Assembly (NCBI RefSeq): GCF_038784515.1
Contig: NZ_CP152376.1
Coordinates: 4,464,001-4,528,000, forward strand
Reading direction: 5' to 3'
DNA length: 64,000 bases
Source: Rhodoferax sp. GW822-FHT02A01
Lineage (GTDB): Bacteria; Pseudomonadota; Gammaproteobacteria; Burkholderiales; Burkholderiaceae_C
Part shown: positions 38,650-47,265 of the stretch, in pieces
How positions within the stretch are numbered: position 1 is the first letter of the stretch
Layout of the letters: each line of letters begins with the position of its first letter
Notes under the pieces: generated by a model
Seen by the model: the letters and a program-made list of their open reading frames with translations, nothing else
What the model was told of the DNA's origin: nothing
Database searches by the model: none
Position numbers and translations under genes: made by a program

Positions 38650-39372
38650 CTACTTGAGTTGTATCGCTCCAGATACTGTGACAAACACCTGTGACTTGCC
38701 ACTCTCAAGGGGTACTGGCGCACTGTCCGCAGCGAAGGATCGCGCACTCTTGGCCAGCATCAGCGGCCGGGGCCCGAGACTCTGGTCCGACGCGCTGACC
38801 GCCACTTCACGCAGGGTGTAATCCCCGAAGCCAAAACCGCGCGCAATTTCAGCGGATTTGGTCTTGAAGGCATCAATGGCCAGTTTCTGCGCCTGCGACT
38901 CCAACTGGGAGCGGGTGGCGCGGCTCAGGCTGAAATTCAGATTGCTGATGGTCAGCGGCTGCGCCTTGGCGGCCGCATTTCCAATGCGGGGAAAGTCCGC
39001 ACCTTCCAGCACCAGTTCGGCCGTGCCGACCCAGCCACTCATCTTGCCGTCATTGCTGTAGCGCGGCTGCAGGCTGAACGCCCCGCTGCGCACTTCCATG
39101 GCTCCCGGCTGGGCCGTCTTCTTCACTTCTGCCAAGGCGCCGTCAACGGCCTGGCGCAAATAGCCCTGCACCGCGCCCGGGTCGCTACCCTCCTTGGTGG
39201 TGGAAAGCGTCAGCGTCAACCAGTCCTGTACGGCTTCCACAGTGCCGCTGGCGGAAAGCTGCACCACGTTGTGCGGTTCGACGGTGGTCTGGGCTCGTGC
39301 GCTGGTGGCAACCAAGACGACGGCCAGCAGACCAAGAGCCGCGCAACGCGCGACGGGGTGCAATTTATTCAT
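38650..39372 (-). CDS. SIMPL-domain (DUF541) periplasmic protein
   Basis: 240 residues. The signal peptide (about 1-27) ends in ATSARAQ. The mature part has the SIMPL fold pattern: VVQLSASGTVEAVQDWLTLTLSTTKEG near the start, KTKSAEIARGFGFGDYTLREVAVS and a final VFVTVSGAIQLK. Functions of SIMPL proteins are largely unknown (oxidative-stress or membrane-associated roles have been proposed). It is followed after 10 bp by the kinase gene and preceded by a small exported protein gene. Confidence 0.9.
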   Translation of the reverse strand: MNKLHPVARCAALGLLAVVLVATSARAQTTVEPHNVVQLSASGTVEAVQDWLTLTLSTTKEGSDPGAVQGYLRQAVDGALAEVKKTAQPGAMEVRSGAFSLQPRYSNDGKMSGWVGTAELVLEGADFPRIGNAAAKAQPLTISNLNFSLSRATRSQLESQAQKLAIDAFKTKSAEIARGFGFGDYTLREVAVSASDQSLGPRPLMLAKSARSFAADSAPVPLESGKSQVFVTVSGAIQLK

Positions 39373-39396
39373 GCAAATACGGTCTCGAGATGGGTT

Positions 39397-39714
39397 TCAG
39401 CGGGAGCCTTCCAGGCGCTGCTGGCGCAGTTGCTGACGCAACAAGGCCTTTTCTTCAGCGGAGAGCTGACGAAGCATCACGGGGGCATCATCCTCCTGCG
39501 ACTTGACCGCTTCGCGCAGAACGTCGCGCCGCACCTGGACGGAACGATCCTGATCGCCTCTGGCCATGCCGTCGGCACCACGCGGCCCGCCATCGCTTCC
39601 CCCACGCGACCCTTTGGACTGGTCAGCGTGTGCCAAGCCGAACCCGCACAACAAGAGCAACGATATTGAAAGATAGAGATGACGATGCAACATACAGGTC
39701 CAACGGTTGAACAC
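39397..39714 (-). CDS. Small exported hypothetical protein
   Basis: Up to 105 residues; a start at the ATG at 39693 (MLHRHLYLS) would give 98. A signal peptide (LYLSISLLLLCGFGLAHA) precedes a Gly/Arg/Asp-rich linker and a helical C-terminus, LRQLSAEEKALLRQQLRQQR. No named family is recognised. It is divergent from ompR and 24 bp upstream of the SIMPL gene on the same strand, so the two may be co-transcribed and controlled by the shared regulatory region. Confidence 0.65.
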   Translation of the reverse strand: MFNRWTCMLHRHLYLSISLLLLCGFGLAHADQSKGSRGGSDGGPRGADGMARGDQDRSVQVRRDVLREAVKSQEDDAPVMLRQLSAEEKALLRQQLRQQRLEGSR

Positions 39715-39764
39715 TCAACCCTGTGGACATTGTCCTCAGTGCATAAGGCGCGCAGGGTTGAATA

Positions 39765-39842
39765 TTTGTAACATTGTGTCAAATGTTGCCCCTACTGGCT
39801 CCATACCAGGCTGACAGCACGCAAAATCCCGCCTGTTACAAA
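39765..39842. promoter_or_regulatory. Divergent regulatory region with a TTTGTAACA inverted repeat
   Basis: TTTGTAACA at 39765-39773 and its exact inverse TGTTACAAA at 39834-39842 lie 69 bp apart between ompR and the divergent exported-protein gene. The half-site resembles the GTAAC/TGTTAC core of OmpR-binding sites. Binding by the adjacent OmpR is inference. Confidence 0.4.
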
Positions 39843-39853
39843 TTGAGACGTCC

Positions 39854-40597
39854 ATGACCGCAACGCACGACCGCCCCGACAAGATACTGATAGTGGATGA
39901 CGATGCCCGCATCCGTGACTTGCTCAAACGCTATCTCACACAGGAAGGCTTTGACGTATTGCTGGCCGAAGATGGAAAGTCCCTGAATCGGGTGATGATG
40001 CGTGAGACCGCAGACCTGATCGTGCTGGACCTGATGATGCCCGGCGAAGACGGCTTGTCCATCTGCAGAAGACTGCGTGCCGCCAACGACCTGACCCCTG
40101 TGATCATGCTCACTGCCAAGGGCGAGGATGTGGACCGCATCGTAGGACTGGAGGTCGGTGCCGATGATTACCTGGGAAAACCCTTCAACCCGCGTGAGCT
40201 GCTCGCGCGCATCAACGCGGTGCTGCGCCGCCGCCCGGTGCCCGAGGTTCCTGGTGCCCCCTCCGTAGACAACGAGGTGGTGGAGTTTGGCCCGTTCCGC
40301 TTTGACCTGGGTGCGCGCACGCTGCACCGGCAGAGCGAGGAGTTGACGCTGACCACGGGTGAATTTGCCATGCTCAAGGCCCTGGTACGGCACCCCCGCA
40401 CGCCCCTGTCCCGGGAAAAGCTGGCGCAATTGTCCCGTGGCCGCGAATTCGAACCTTTCGACCGCAGCCTGGATGTGCAGATTTCCCGCCTGCGCAAACT
40501 CATTGAGACCGATCCTGCCAATCCGCGCATGATTCAGACCGTCTGGGGTGTGGGCTATGTGTTCATCCCTGAAGAGGCTGCGTGTCCCAAACCGTAA
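39854..40597 (+). CDS. ompR: OmpR-family response regulator
   Basis: 247 residues. Receiver domain about 10-125: acidic pocket DDD at 15-17, phospho-acceptor Asp59 in VLDLMMPGEDG, Thr/Lys in MLTAKGED. C-terminal winged-helix DNA-binding domain about 145-240, ending IQTVWGVGYVFIPEE. The whole sequence is very like E. coli OmpR. It overlaps the histidine kinase gene by 16 bp. It probably controls porin or osmotic-response genes. Confidence 0.9.
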   Translation: MTATHDRPDKILIVDDDARIRDLLKRYLTQEGFDVLLAEDGKSLNRVMMRETADLIVLDLMMPGEDGLSICRRLRAANDLTPVIMLTAKGEDVDRIVGLEVGADDYLGKPFNPRELLARINAVLRRRPVPEVPGAPSVDNEVVEFGPFRFDLGARTLHRQSEELTLTTGEFAMLKALVRHPRTPLSREKLAQLSRGREFEPFDRSLDVQISRLRKLIETDPANPRMIQTVWGVGYVFIPEEAACPKP

Positions 40598-42015
40598 TCA
40601 ATGACTTCGAAGAGGCCGCAGTAAATGCCTTGGACGAGTCTGAAGAAGGTCACAACACACCGCGCATCGGTGGTCTGAACCTTTTCTGGCGCACTTTTTT
40701 CATGCTGGCGCTGTTGCTGCTGGGCAGCATCCTGGCGTGGCTGCAGACCTTGCGGGCCATGGAGTTCGAACCTCGGGCCATACAGACTGCCCACCAGATC
40801 GTGTCGCAGGTCAATCTGAGCCGTGCTGCACTGATCAACGCAGACGCCATTGCCCGCCTGTCCCTGCTCAAGACCATGGCCCAGGAGGAAGGCTTGCGCA
40901 TCGTGCCGCGTGAGCCTTCGGACAAGCCCATACCAGTGGACGGCGACACCTCCGACATCGCCATAGAGCTGCGCCAGCACCTGGGCAATAACACGGTAGT
41001 GGCCAAGGAAGTCAATGGAAACAAGGGCTTGTGGGTCAGTTTCGACATGGACGGTGACCCATACTGGTTTCTCACGGACCTGGAACGCTTTACCCCATCC
41101 GTTGGCAAGACCTGGATTGTCTGGCTGCTGGTGGCAGCCGTTCTGTCGCTGACCGGCGCGGCGGCGATAGCACGCCTGGTGAACAAGCCGCTCAAGGAGC
41201 TCTCTTTTGCGGCCAGCCGGGTGCGCGAAGGCAAATTCCAGGAAAGCCATCTGGATGAGTCGGTGCAGACCAGCGAGATCCGGGAAGTCAACATCGGCTT
41301 CAACCGCATGGCGCAGCGTCTGGCCAAGCTGGACCAGGATCGCGCCCTGATGTTGGCCGGCATTTCACACGATTTGCGTACCCCGCTGGCACGGCTGCGG
41401 CTGGAAACCGAACTCAGCGTATCCGACCTGGACGCACGCGCGCACATGGCGGCCGATATAGCGCAACTGGACGCCATCATCGACAAATTCCTGGACTACG
41501 CCCGGCCGGACATGGTGGCGCTGACACCCGTGCCACTCAAACCCATTGTCGAAGCCTGCGCACTGCCGTTTCGCGACAACGCCGACATGCGCCTGAACAT
41601 CCAGCTCGAAGACGGCTTGACCGTATTGGCCGATGAGGTCGAACTGAGTCGCGTGATTTCCAACCTGATCGAAAACGCACGCAAATACGGAAAAACCGTG
41701 AACACCGGAATTGCGGAAATCGACATCACCGCGCTGGCCCGCGACAAGTGGATTTACGTCAAGGTGCGCGACCACGGAGTAGGCGTTGCGTCCAATCAGA
41801 TTGCGAATCTCACCCAGCCGTTCTACCGTGGTGAGGCTGCGCGTACGGCGGCCAACGGCGCGGGTCTGGGCCTGGCGATCGTGGAAAAGACAGTGCGGCG
41901 CATGGGCGGCGCCTTTGTGCTCAACAATTCCACCACGGGTGGTCTATCAGCCAATCTCAAGCTGCAGCGCGGGACTATGGCCTTGTCAGCAGCACAACCG
42001 CACGAGCTTCCATAG
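40582..42015 (+). CDS. envZ: EnvZ-like sensor histidine kinase
   Basis: 477 residues, GTG start inside the end of ompR. TM1 about 36-55, periplasmic domain, TM2 about 175-195, then HAMP. HisKA has phospho-acceptor His263 in [18 protein letters not shown]. HATPase_c motifs: [10 protein letters not shown] (N box), DHGVGV (G1) and [11 protein letters not shown] (G2). It phosphorylates the adjacent OmpR. The 3' end overlaps the convergent ispF gene by 41 bp. Confidence 0.88.
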   Translation: MSQTVINDFEEAAVNALDESEEGHNTPRIGGLNLFWRTFFMLALLLLGSILAWLQTLRAMEFEPRAIQTAHQIVSQVNLSRAALINADAIARLSLLKTMAQEEGLRIVPREPSDKPIPVDGDTSDIAIELRQHLGNNTVVAKEVNGNKGLWVSFDMDGDPYWFLTDLERFTPSVGKTWIVWLLVAAVLSLTGAAAIARLVNKPLKELSFAASRVREGKFQESHLDESVQTSEIREVNIGFNRMAQRLAKLDQDRALMLAGISHDLRTPLARLRLETELSVSDLDARAHMAADIAQLDAIIDKFLDYARPDMVALTPVPLKPIVEACALPFRDNADMRLNIQLEDGLTVLADEVELSRVISNLIENARKYGKTVNTGIAEIDITALARDKWIYVKVRDHGVGVASNQIANLTQPFYRGEAARTAANGAGLGLAIVEKTVRRMGGAFVLNNSTTGGLSANLKLQRGTMALSAAQPHELP

Positions 42016-42454
42016 CCAACCCCTCGCCCACCGGGCCCATCTTCTCTGCAGTCTTGGCCTTCACATTGACCTGCTCCACGGCAACGGAGAGCACCTGCGC
42101 AATGCGCGATGCCATGGCAACCTTATAGGGTGCGAGCTTGGGAGCCTGGGCAATCACTGTGCAATCTACGTTGCCAATGGCGAACCCTTTCTCCCGCACC
42201 CGGCTTGCAGCATGCCCGAGTAGCACGGCGGAATCGGCTCCCTTGAATTGGACATCGGTGTCGGGAAACAGGGTGCCGATATCGCCCAATGCGGCGGCAC
42301 CCAAGAGTGCGTCAGTGATGGCGTGCAACAAAGCGTCGGCATCTGAATGCCCCAGCAAGCCCTTGTTGTGCGGAATTTCCACCCCGCCCAGCATGAGCTT
42401 GCGACCTTCCACGAGGGCGTGGATGTCCCAGCCCTCACCTACCCGAATTTGCAT
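41975..42454 (-). CDS. ispF: 2-C-methyl-D-erythritol 2,4-cyclodiphosphate synthase
   Basis: 159 residues. The N-terminus [14 protein letters not shown] with metal ligands D-x-[30 protein letters not shown] and the C-terminal [14 protein letters not shown] are diagnostic. It is the fifth enzyme of the MEP isoprenoid pathway. IspD acts two steps earlier and is encoded on the same strand, but five liv-type genes lie between them. The livM stop is in a small hairpin (42459-42478) just upstream. Confidence 0.96.
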   Translation of the reverse strand: MQIRVGEGWDIHALVEGRKLMLGGVEIPHNKGLLGHSDADALLHAITDALLGAAALGDIGTLFPDTDVQFKGADSAVLLGHAASRVREKGFAIGNVDCTVIAQAPKLAPYKVAMASRIAQVLSVAVEQVNVKAKTAEKMGPVGEGLAMEARAVVLLTRP

Positions 42455-42475
42455 GGCATGAACCCCTTGGCGGGT

Positions 42476-43441
42476 TCACGCAGACCGGCGACGTTGTTGC
42501 CAGGCCAGCAGTTCACCCACAATTCCTTTGCGAAAGGCAATCACGCAGAACACAAAAATGGCACCGATGATCACCGTGACCCAAGAGCCTACCCGATCCG
42601 CCAGGAAGTTTTGCAAACCAACGATGGTGAACGCGCCCACCACAGGGCCGGCAAAGGTTCCCATGCCGCCCAGAAGCGTCATCAGCACCACTTCACCGGA
42701 AAGGGACCAGTGCACGTCGGACAAGGTGGCAAAGCCCAACACCAGCGTCTTGACCGATCCGGCCAGACCGGCGATGGTGGTGGACAGAACAAAGGCCAGC
42801 AATTTATAGCGGTCCACGTCGTAGCCCAGGGAAACGGCGCGCGGCTCGTTTTCGCGGATGGCCTTGAGCACCTGCCCATAGGGCGAATGCACGATACGCA
42901 TCACGCCCAAGAACACGCCGACAAAGACCGCCAGCACCACGAAATACATGGCCGTGTCGTTATCCAGGGACAACACGCCCAGTAGCTTGCCGCGCGGAAC
43001 GCCTTGCAGACCGTCCTCACCGCCGGTGAAGGGCGCTTGCAGACAGATGAAGTAGATCATCTGTGCCATGGCCAGCGTCACCATGGCAAAGTAAATGCCC
43101 TGCCGCCGAATGGCCACCAGCCCTACCAGCAGTCCCAGGGCGGAAGCGAACAGGGTGCCAAACAGCACACCCGCTTCCGGCGGCCAGCCCGCGCTGCGCA
43201 CTAGCCAGCCGGTAACGTAGGCCGCAGAGCCCATGAAGGCCGCGTGACCGAAGGACAGCAGTCCGGTATAGCCCAGCAACAGATTGAAGGCGCAGGCGAA
43301 GATGGCAAAGCACAGCGCATTCATCAGGAACACGGGGTACAAGCCCACCACGGGAGCGATCAGCAGGAAGGCGAACACGACCAGCCAGAGCACCTTGCCC
43401 TGACGGGACGCCACAGCGGAGGAGGAAGTTGCGGAACTCAC
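42476..43441 (-). CDS. livM: Branched-chain amino acid-type ABC transporter permease (LivM-like)
   Basis: 321 residues with about 8-10 transmembrane helices. LLLGYTGLLSFGHAAFMGSAAYVTG is the LivM/LivH signature, and ENEPRAVSLGYDVDRYKLLAFVLS is the cytoplasmic coupling loop. A GTG at 43441 with AAGGA upstream directly follows the livH stop, which I prefer to a TTG at 43459. It is the last liv gene. Confidence 0.92.
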   Translation of the reverse strand: MSSATSSSAVASRQGKVLWLVVFAFLLIAPVVGLYPVFLMNALCFAIFACAFNLLLGYTGLLSFGHAAFMGSAAYVTGWLVRSAGWPPEAGVLFGTLFASALGLLVGLVAIRRQGIYFAMVTLAMAQMIYFICLQAPFTGGEDGLQGVPRGKLLGVLSLDNDTAMYFVVLAVFVGVFLGVMRIVHSPYGQVLKAIRENEPRAVSLGYDVDRYKLLAFVLSTTIAGLAGSVKTLVLGFATLSDVHWSLSGEVVLMTLLGGMGTFAGPVVGAFTIVGLQNFLADRVGSWVTVIIGAIFVFCVIAFRKGIVGELLAWQQRRRSA

Positions 43442-43442
43442 G

Positions 43443-44333
43443 TTATTTTTCCTTGCCAAACAAACCGGCGGGGCGAATCATCAACACCAGCACCATGATG
43501 ACGAACACGACAATGCTGGATGCTTCCGGATAGAACACCTTGGTCAATCCTTCGAGCAAGCCCAACACCACCCCCGTGATGACCGAGCCCAGAATCGAGC
43601 CCATGCCACCGATCACCACGACCGCAAACACCACGATGATCAGGTTGGAGCCCATCAACGGCGTGATCTGGATTACCGGCGCGGCCAGCACCCCGGCCAG
43701 TGCGGCAAGGCCTGCTCCGCCGGCATAAGTCATGGTCACCATCAGCGGGACGTTGATACCAAAGGCCTGCACCAGCGCCGGGTTCTCGGTGCTGGCACGC
43801 AGGGTTGCACCCAACTTGGTTTTCTCAATCAGGAACCAGGTGCCGATGCAGATCGACAGGCAGGCAACGATCACCCAGGCACGGTAGTTGGGCAACACCA
43901 TGAAGCCCAGGTTGGTCGCACCCTGCAGCAGTTCCGGCACCGGGTACTGTTGGCCCGACACACCAAACTGGTCACGGAACACACCTTCGGCAATCAAAGC
44001 CAGGCCGAAAGTCAGCAACAGTCCGTAGAGCGGATCCAGCTTGTACAGGCGCTTGAGAAACAGACGCTCGATCACCACCCCCATTGCGCCGACCACCACC
44101 GGGGAAAGCACCAGCGCCACCCAGTAGTTCAGGCCGTACTTTTCCAGGCTGTACCAGGCCACATAGGCACCTATCATGTACAGCGCGCCGTGGGCAAAAT
44201 TGACGATGCCCAACAACCCGAAGATCACCGCCAGCCCAAGACTGAGCATGGCGTAGAACGAGCCATTGACCAACCCCAGCAGCAACTGCCCCAGAAATGC
44301 CTGCAGCGGAATGCCAAAAATCTCGATCATCAA
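43443..44333 (-). CDS. livH: Branched-chain amino acid-type ABC transporter permease (LivH-like)
   Basis: 296 residues, about 8 transmembrane helices. LGLAVIFGLLGIVNFAHGALYMIGAYV is the conserved LivH signature; ASTENPALVQAFGINV is the coupling loop to the ATPases. The C-terminus ends IRPAGLFGKEK. It is separated from the binding-protein gene by a 95-bp gap holding a strong stem-loop. Confidence 0.94.
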   Translation of the reverse strand: MMIEIFGIPLQAFLGQLLLGLVNGSFYAMLSLGLAVIFGLLGIVNFAHGALYMIGAYVAWYSLEKYGLNYWVALVLSPVVVGAMGVVIERLFLKRLYKLDPLYGLLLTFGLALIAEGVFRDQFGVSGQQYPVPELLQGATNLGFMVLPNYRAWVIVACLSICIGTWFLIEKTKLGATLRASTENPALVQAFGINVPLMVTMTYAGGAGLAALAGVLAAPVIQITPLMGSNLIIVVFAVVVIGGMGSILGSVITGVVLGLLEGLTKVFYPEASSIVVFVIMVLVLMIRPAGLFGKEK

Positions 44334-44371
44334 ATCTCCATCAATGAATCAGGTATCGCAGCCATTCACCA

Positions 44372-44404
44372 GGTTGCCCCGGGGACGAACGCCCCTGGGC
44401 AACC
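44372..44404 (-). promoter_or_regulatory. Intercistronic stem-loop between the binding-protein gene and livH
   Basis: An 8-bp stem GGTTGCCC/GGGCAACC, one mismatch, then four more G-C pairs around a 7-base loop. There is no T-run on the minus strand, so it is more likely an mRNA-stabilising or attenuating hairpin than a full terminator. Confidence 0.55.
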
Positions 44405-44428
44405 AGGCATGGCCAGGAGGTCAGGACA

Positions 44429-45643
44429 TTACTTCCAGGCCGCGCACTTGCTTTCGGCCTTGGTGGTGAATGCCTCTTCACCCTTGATGGTTTCCACCAC
44501 GTTGTAGTAGTCCCATGGCTCAACGGACTTGTCCGGGCTCTTGACCTGCATCAGGTACATGTCGTGCACCATGCGTCCGTCGTCACGGATGTAGCCGCCC
44601 TTGGCAAACATGTCGTTGATTTTGGTCTTCTTCATCTGGGCCAGAACCTTGTCCGAATCATCGGTACCCGTGGCCTTGACGGCTTGCAGGAACTGCAGCG
44701 TTGCCGAGTAGTCGGCAGCCTGCACGCTGGAAGGCATGCGCTTGACCTTCTCGAAGAACTTGCGACCCCAGGTGCGGGTTTCTGCATCCTTGTTCCAGTA
44801 CCAGCTGTCGGTCAGGTACATGCCCTGCGTGGCCTTGAGACCCAGCGAGTGGATGTCGTTGATGAACACCAGCAGGCCAGCAAGCTTCATGGTCTTGGTC
44901 ACGCCGAATTCATTGGCCGCCTTGACCGCATTGATGGTGTCACCACCGGCGTTGGCCAGACCCAGGATCTGCGCCTTGCTGCCTTGTGCCTGCAACAGGA
45001 AAGAGGAAAAGTCGCTGGCAGACAGGGGATGCTTGACCGAGCCCACCACCGTGCCGCCAGCCGCCTTGACCACGTTGGCCGTGTCATTCTGCAAGGATGC
45101 GCCGAAAGCGTAATCCGCCGTCAGAAAGTACCAGCTCTTGCCGCCAGCCTTCACCACCGCGTTGCCGGTGCCCTTGGCCAGCGCCACGGTATCGTAGGAA
45201 TAGTGCACCGTATAGGGATTGCACTGCTCATTGGTCAGAGCGGAAGAGCCTGCACCGATGGCGATGAACAGCTTCTTCTTTTCTGCAGCCACCTTGGCCA
45301 TGGCCAAAGCGGTGCCGGAGTTGGTGCCACCGATCAGCATGTCCACACCCTGGGTATCAAACCACTCGCGGGCCTTGGCGGCGGCCACGTCGGGCTTGTT
45401 CTGGTGATCCGCTGCCAGCACTTCGATCTTCTTGCCGTTGATGGCTCCACCCATCTCCGCCACGGCCATCTTGATAGCCTCTGCACCTGCAGGACCGTCG
45501 ATATCGGAATACAAGCCCGACATGTCCGTGATGATGCCGATACGGATCACGTCGCCCGAAATCTGTGCCTGGGCGGATGTGGGCAGTGCGCCCATTGCTG
45601 CACAGCTGAACGCGCAAACGGCCGCAATCTTCTTGAGTTTCAT
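44429..45643 (-). CDS. ABC transporter substrate-binding protein, Leu/Ile/Val-binding type
   Basis: 404 residues. The signal peptide MKLKKIAAVCAFSCAAMGALPTSAQA is followed by a type I periplasmic binding fold (VIRIGIITDMSGLYSDIDGPAG, ADHQNKPDVAAAKAREW, GGTNSGTALAMAKVA). The sequence NPYTVHYSYDTVALAKGTG belongs to a subgroup whose ligand I cannot name; amino acids, short amides or aromatic acids are all possible. AAGGAGA precedes the ATG at 45643. It is encoded in the middle of the operon, after the two ATPase genes. Confidence 0.92.
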   Translation of the reverse strand: MKLKKIAAVCAFSCAAMGALPTSAQAQISGDVIRIGIITDMSGLYSDIDGPAGAEAIKMAVAEMGGAINGKKIEVLAADHQNKPDVAAAKAREWFDTQGVDMLIGGTNSGTALAMAKVAAEKKKLFIAIGAGSSALTNEQCNPYTVHYSYDTVALAKGTGNAVVKAGGKSWYFLTADYAFGASLQNDTANVVKAAGGTVVGSVKHPLSASDFSSFLLQAQGSKAQILGLANAGGDTINAVKAANEFGVTKTMKLAGLLVFINDIHSLGLKATQGMYLTDSWYWNKDAETRTWGRKFFEKVKRMPSSVQAADYSATLQFLQAVKATGTDDSDKVLAQMKKTKINDMFAKGGYIRDDGRMVHDMYLMQVKSPDKSVEPWDYYNVVETIKGEEAFTTKAESKCAAWK

Positions 45644-45674
45644 CGCTATCTCCTTGTTGATGGTTCTTGACAAA

Positions 45675-46376
45675 TCAAACACCCAGGTACTCGTGTAACT
45701 GGGCCATACGCTCAGGCAGTTGGGCCTGTGTGAATTCCTGCTGAATCTCGCCATGCTCCATGACCATGAAGCGGTCGGCCAGCGGCGCGGCGAAACGGAA
45801 GTTCTGCTCCACCATGACGATGGTGTAACCCTTGGTGCGCAGCATCTTGACCATCTCACCGAGCTTCTGCACGATCACCGGCGCAAGGCCTTCGGATATT
45901 TCGTCCAACAGCAACAGGCGCGCTCCGGTGCGCAGAATGCGGGCCACTGCCAGCATCTGTTGCTCGCCGCCGGAAAGGCGCGTGCCCTGACTGTTGGCGC
46001 GCTCCTGCAAATTGGGGAACATGGTGTAGATCTCCTGCACGCTCATACCGCCTTTGGACAGCTCGGGCGGCAACAGCAGGTTTTCCTCGGTGGACAGGCT
46101 GGAGAAGATGCCGCGTTCTTCGGGGCAATAGCCTATGCCCAGCCGCGCAATGGCGTGGGTGGATGCGCCAATGGTTTCCTTGCCATGGACCTTGATGGAG
46201 CCCTTGCGGCTGCCTGTGAGGCCCATGATGGCGCGCATGGTGCTGGTACGTCCCGCACCGTTGCGGCCCAGCAGGGTGACCACTTCGCCCTCGTTCACAT
46301 CGAAGTTGACGCCATGCAATACATGCGATTCGCCATACCAGGCATGCAGATCACGGATTTCAAGAAATTTGCTCAT
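45675..46376 (-). CDS. livF: Branched-chain amino acid-type ABC transporter ATPase (LivF-like)
   Basis: 233 residues. Signature LSGGEQQMLAVARIL, Walker B RLLLLDEISEGLAP, and a late VMEHGEIQQEF. The Walker A motif is GRNGAGRTS: the nearly invariant Lys is Arg (CGT codon read directly). The start MSKFLEIRDLHAWYG at 46376 lies 1 bp after the livG stop. It forms the ATPase pair with LivG on the cytoplasmic face. Confidence 0.93.
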   Translation of the reverse strand: MSKFLEIRDLHAWYGESHVLHGVNFDVNEGEVVTLLGRNGAGRTSTMRAIMGLTGSRKGSIKVHGKETIGASTHAIARLGIGYCPEERGIFSSLSTEENLLLPPELSKGGMSVQEIYTMFPNLQERANSQGTRLSGGEQQMLAVARILRTGARLLLLDEISEGLAPVIVQKLGEMVKMLRTKGYTIVMVEQNFRFAAPLADRFMVMEHGEIQQEFTQAQLPERMAQLHEYLGV

Positions 46377-46377
46377 A

Positions 46378-47151
46378 TCAGTGGGCCCCCACCAGTTCGG
46401 TGTTGGCGCTGCCCATGTAGGCCTCAATCACTGCGGGGTTCTTGGACACTTCGGCGTACGGTCCTTCCGCCAGCGTGGCGCCGCGCTGCAGCACCGTGAT
46501 GGTGTCGGCAATGCTGGAAACCACGCTCATGTTGTGCTCCACCATCAGAATCGTGCGGTTGGTGGAGACCTTCTTGATGAGCTGGCGGATACGGTCCACA
46601 TCCTCCAGGCCCATGCCTTGCGTAGGCTCATCGAGCAGCATCAGCTCGGGGTCCATGGCCAATGTGGTGGCAATCTCCAGCGCACGCTTGCGACCATAGG
46701 AGAGTTCAACGGTGAGCGTGTCTGCATAGGGTTCCAGATCAACAGCATTCAACAGCTCCATGGCCTGGTCGTTAAGCCCGTGCAGCGAGCTCTCCGGCTT
46801 CCAGAAATGAAAGGACGTCCCCAGCTTGCGCTGCAGTGCCACCCGCACGTTCTCAAGCACGCTCAGGTGCGGAAACACGGCCGAAATCTGAAAGGAGCGG
46901 ATGATGCCGCGGCGCGCAATCTGCGCCGGCGCATCTTGCGTGATGTCCTGCCCGTTGAACAGAATCACGCCCGATGTGGGTTTGATGAACTTGGTCAGCA
47001 AGTTGAAGCAAGTGGTCTTGCCCGCGCCATTGGGCCCGATCAGCGCATGGATGCTGCCGCGGCGCACCGACAGGTCCACCTTGTCCACGGCCACGAAGCC
47101 TTTGAACTCCTTGCTGAGCTTTTGCGTCTGGAGAATGCAGTCTGTCGTCAT
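46378..47151 (-). CDS. livG: Branched-chain amino acid-type ABC transporter ATPase (LivG-like)
   Basis: 257 residues. Walker A GPNGAGKTTCFNLL is normal, with signature LSYGRKRALEIATTLA and Walker B LMLLDEPTQGMGLEDV, all of LivG type. It is the first gene of the five-gene transporter transcript. The 114-bp gap upstream, to the end of ispD, contains a pair of direct repeats. Confidence 0.95.
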   Translation of the reverse strand: MTTDCILQTQKLSKEFKGFVAVDKVDLSVRRGSIHALIGPNGAGKTTCFNLLTKFIKPTSGVILFNGQDITQDAPAQIARRGIIRSFQISAVFPHLSVLENVRVALQRKLGTSFHFWKPESSLHGLNDQAMELLNAVDLEPYADTLTVELSYGRKRALEIATTLAMDPELMLLDEPTQGMGLEDVDRIRQLIKKVSTNRTILMVEHNMSVVSSIADTITVLQRGATLAEGPYAEVSKNPAVIEAYMGSANTELVGAH

Positions 47152-47214
47152 GCGGCGTATGGTGCCGACGAAACTTTTTTCCCCGCCTAGGACAAACCCG
47201 ATAGCTTTCGCAAG

Positions 47215-47232
47215 CGTCAGAAAACCGTCAGA
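47215..47232. repeat. Direct repeat CGTCAGA spaced 11 bp upstream of livG
   Basis: CGTCAGA at 47215-47221 and again at 47226-47232, so the copies lie one helical turn apart, 64-81 bp upstream of the livG start. The arrangement suits a dimeric or tandem regulator site. No regulator is assigned. Confidence 0.35.
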
Positions 47233-47265
47233 CAGTCTTTCTGCCGTGCCAAAACAGGGGCGGCT

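Noticed and set aside
42459..42478. Terminator between livM and ispF
   Set aside because: The 7-bp hairpin TGAACCC/GGGTTCA contains the livM stop but has no T-run, so ispF is probably co-transcribed.
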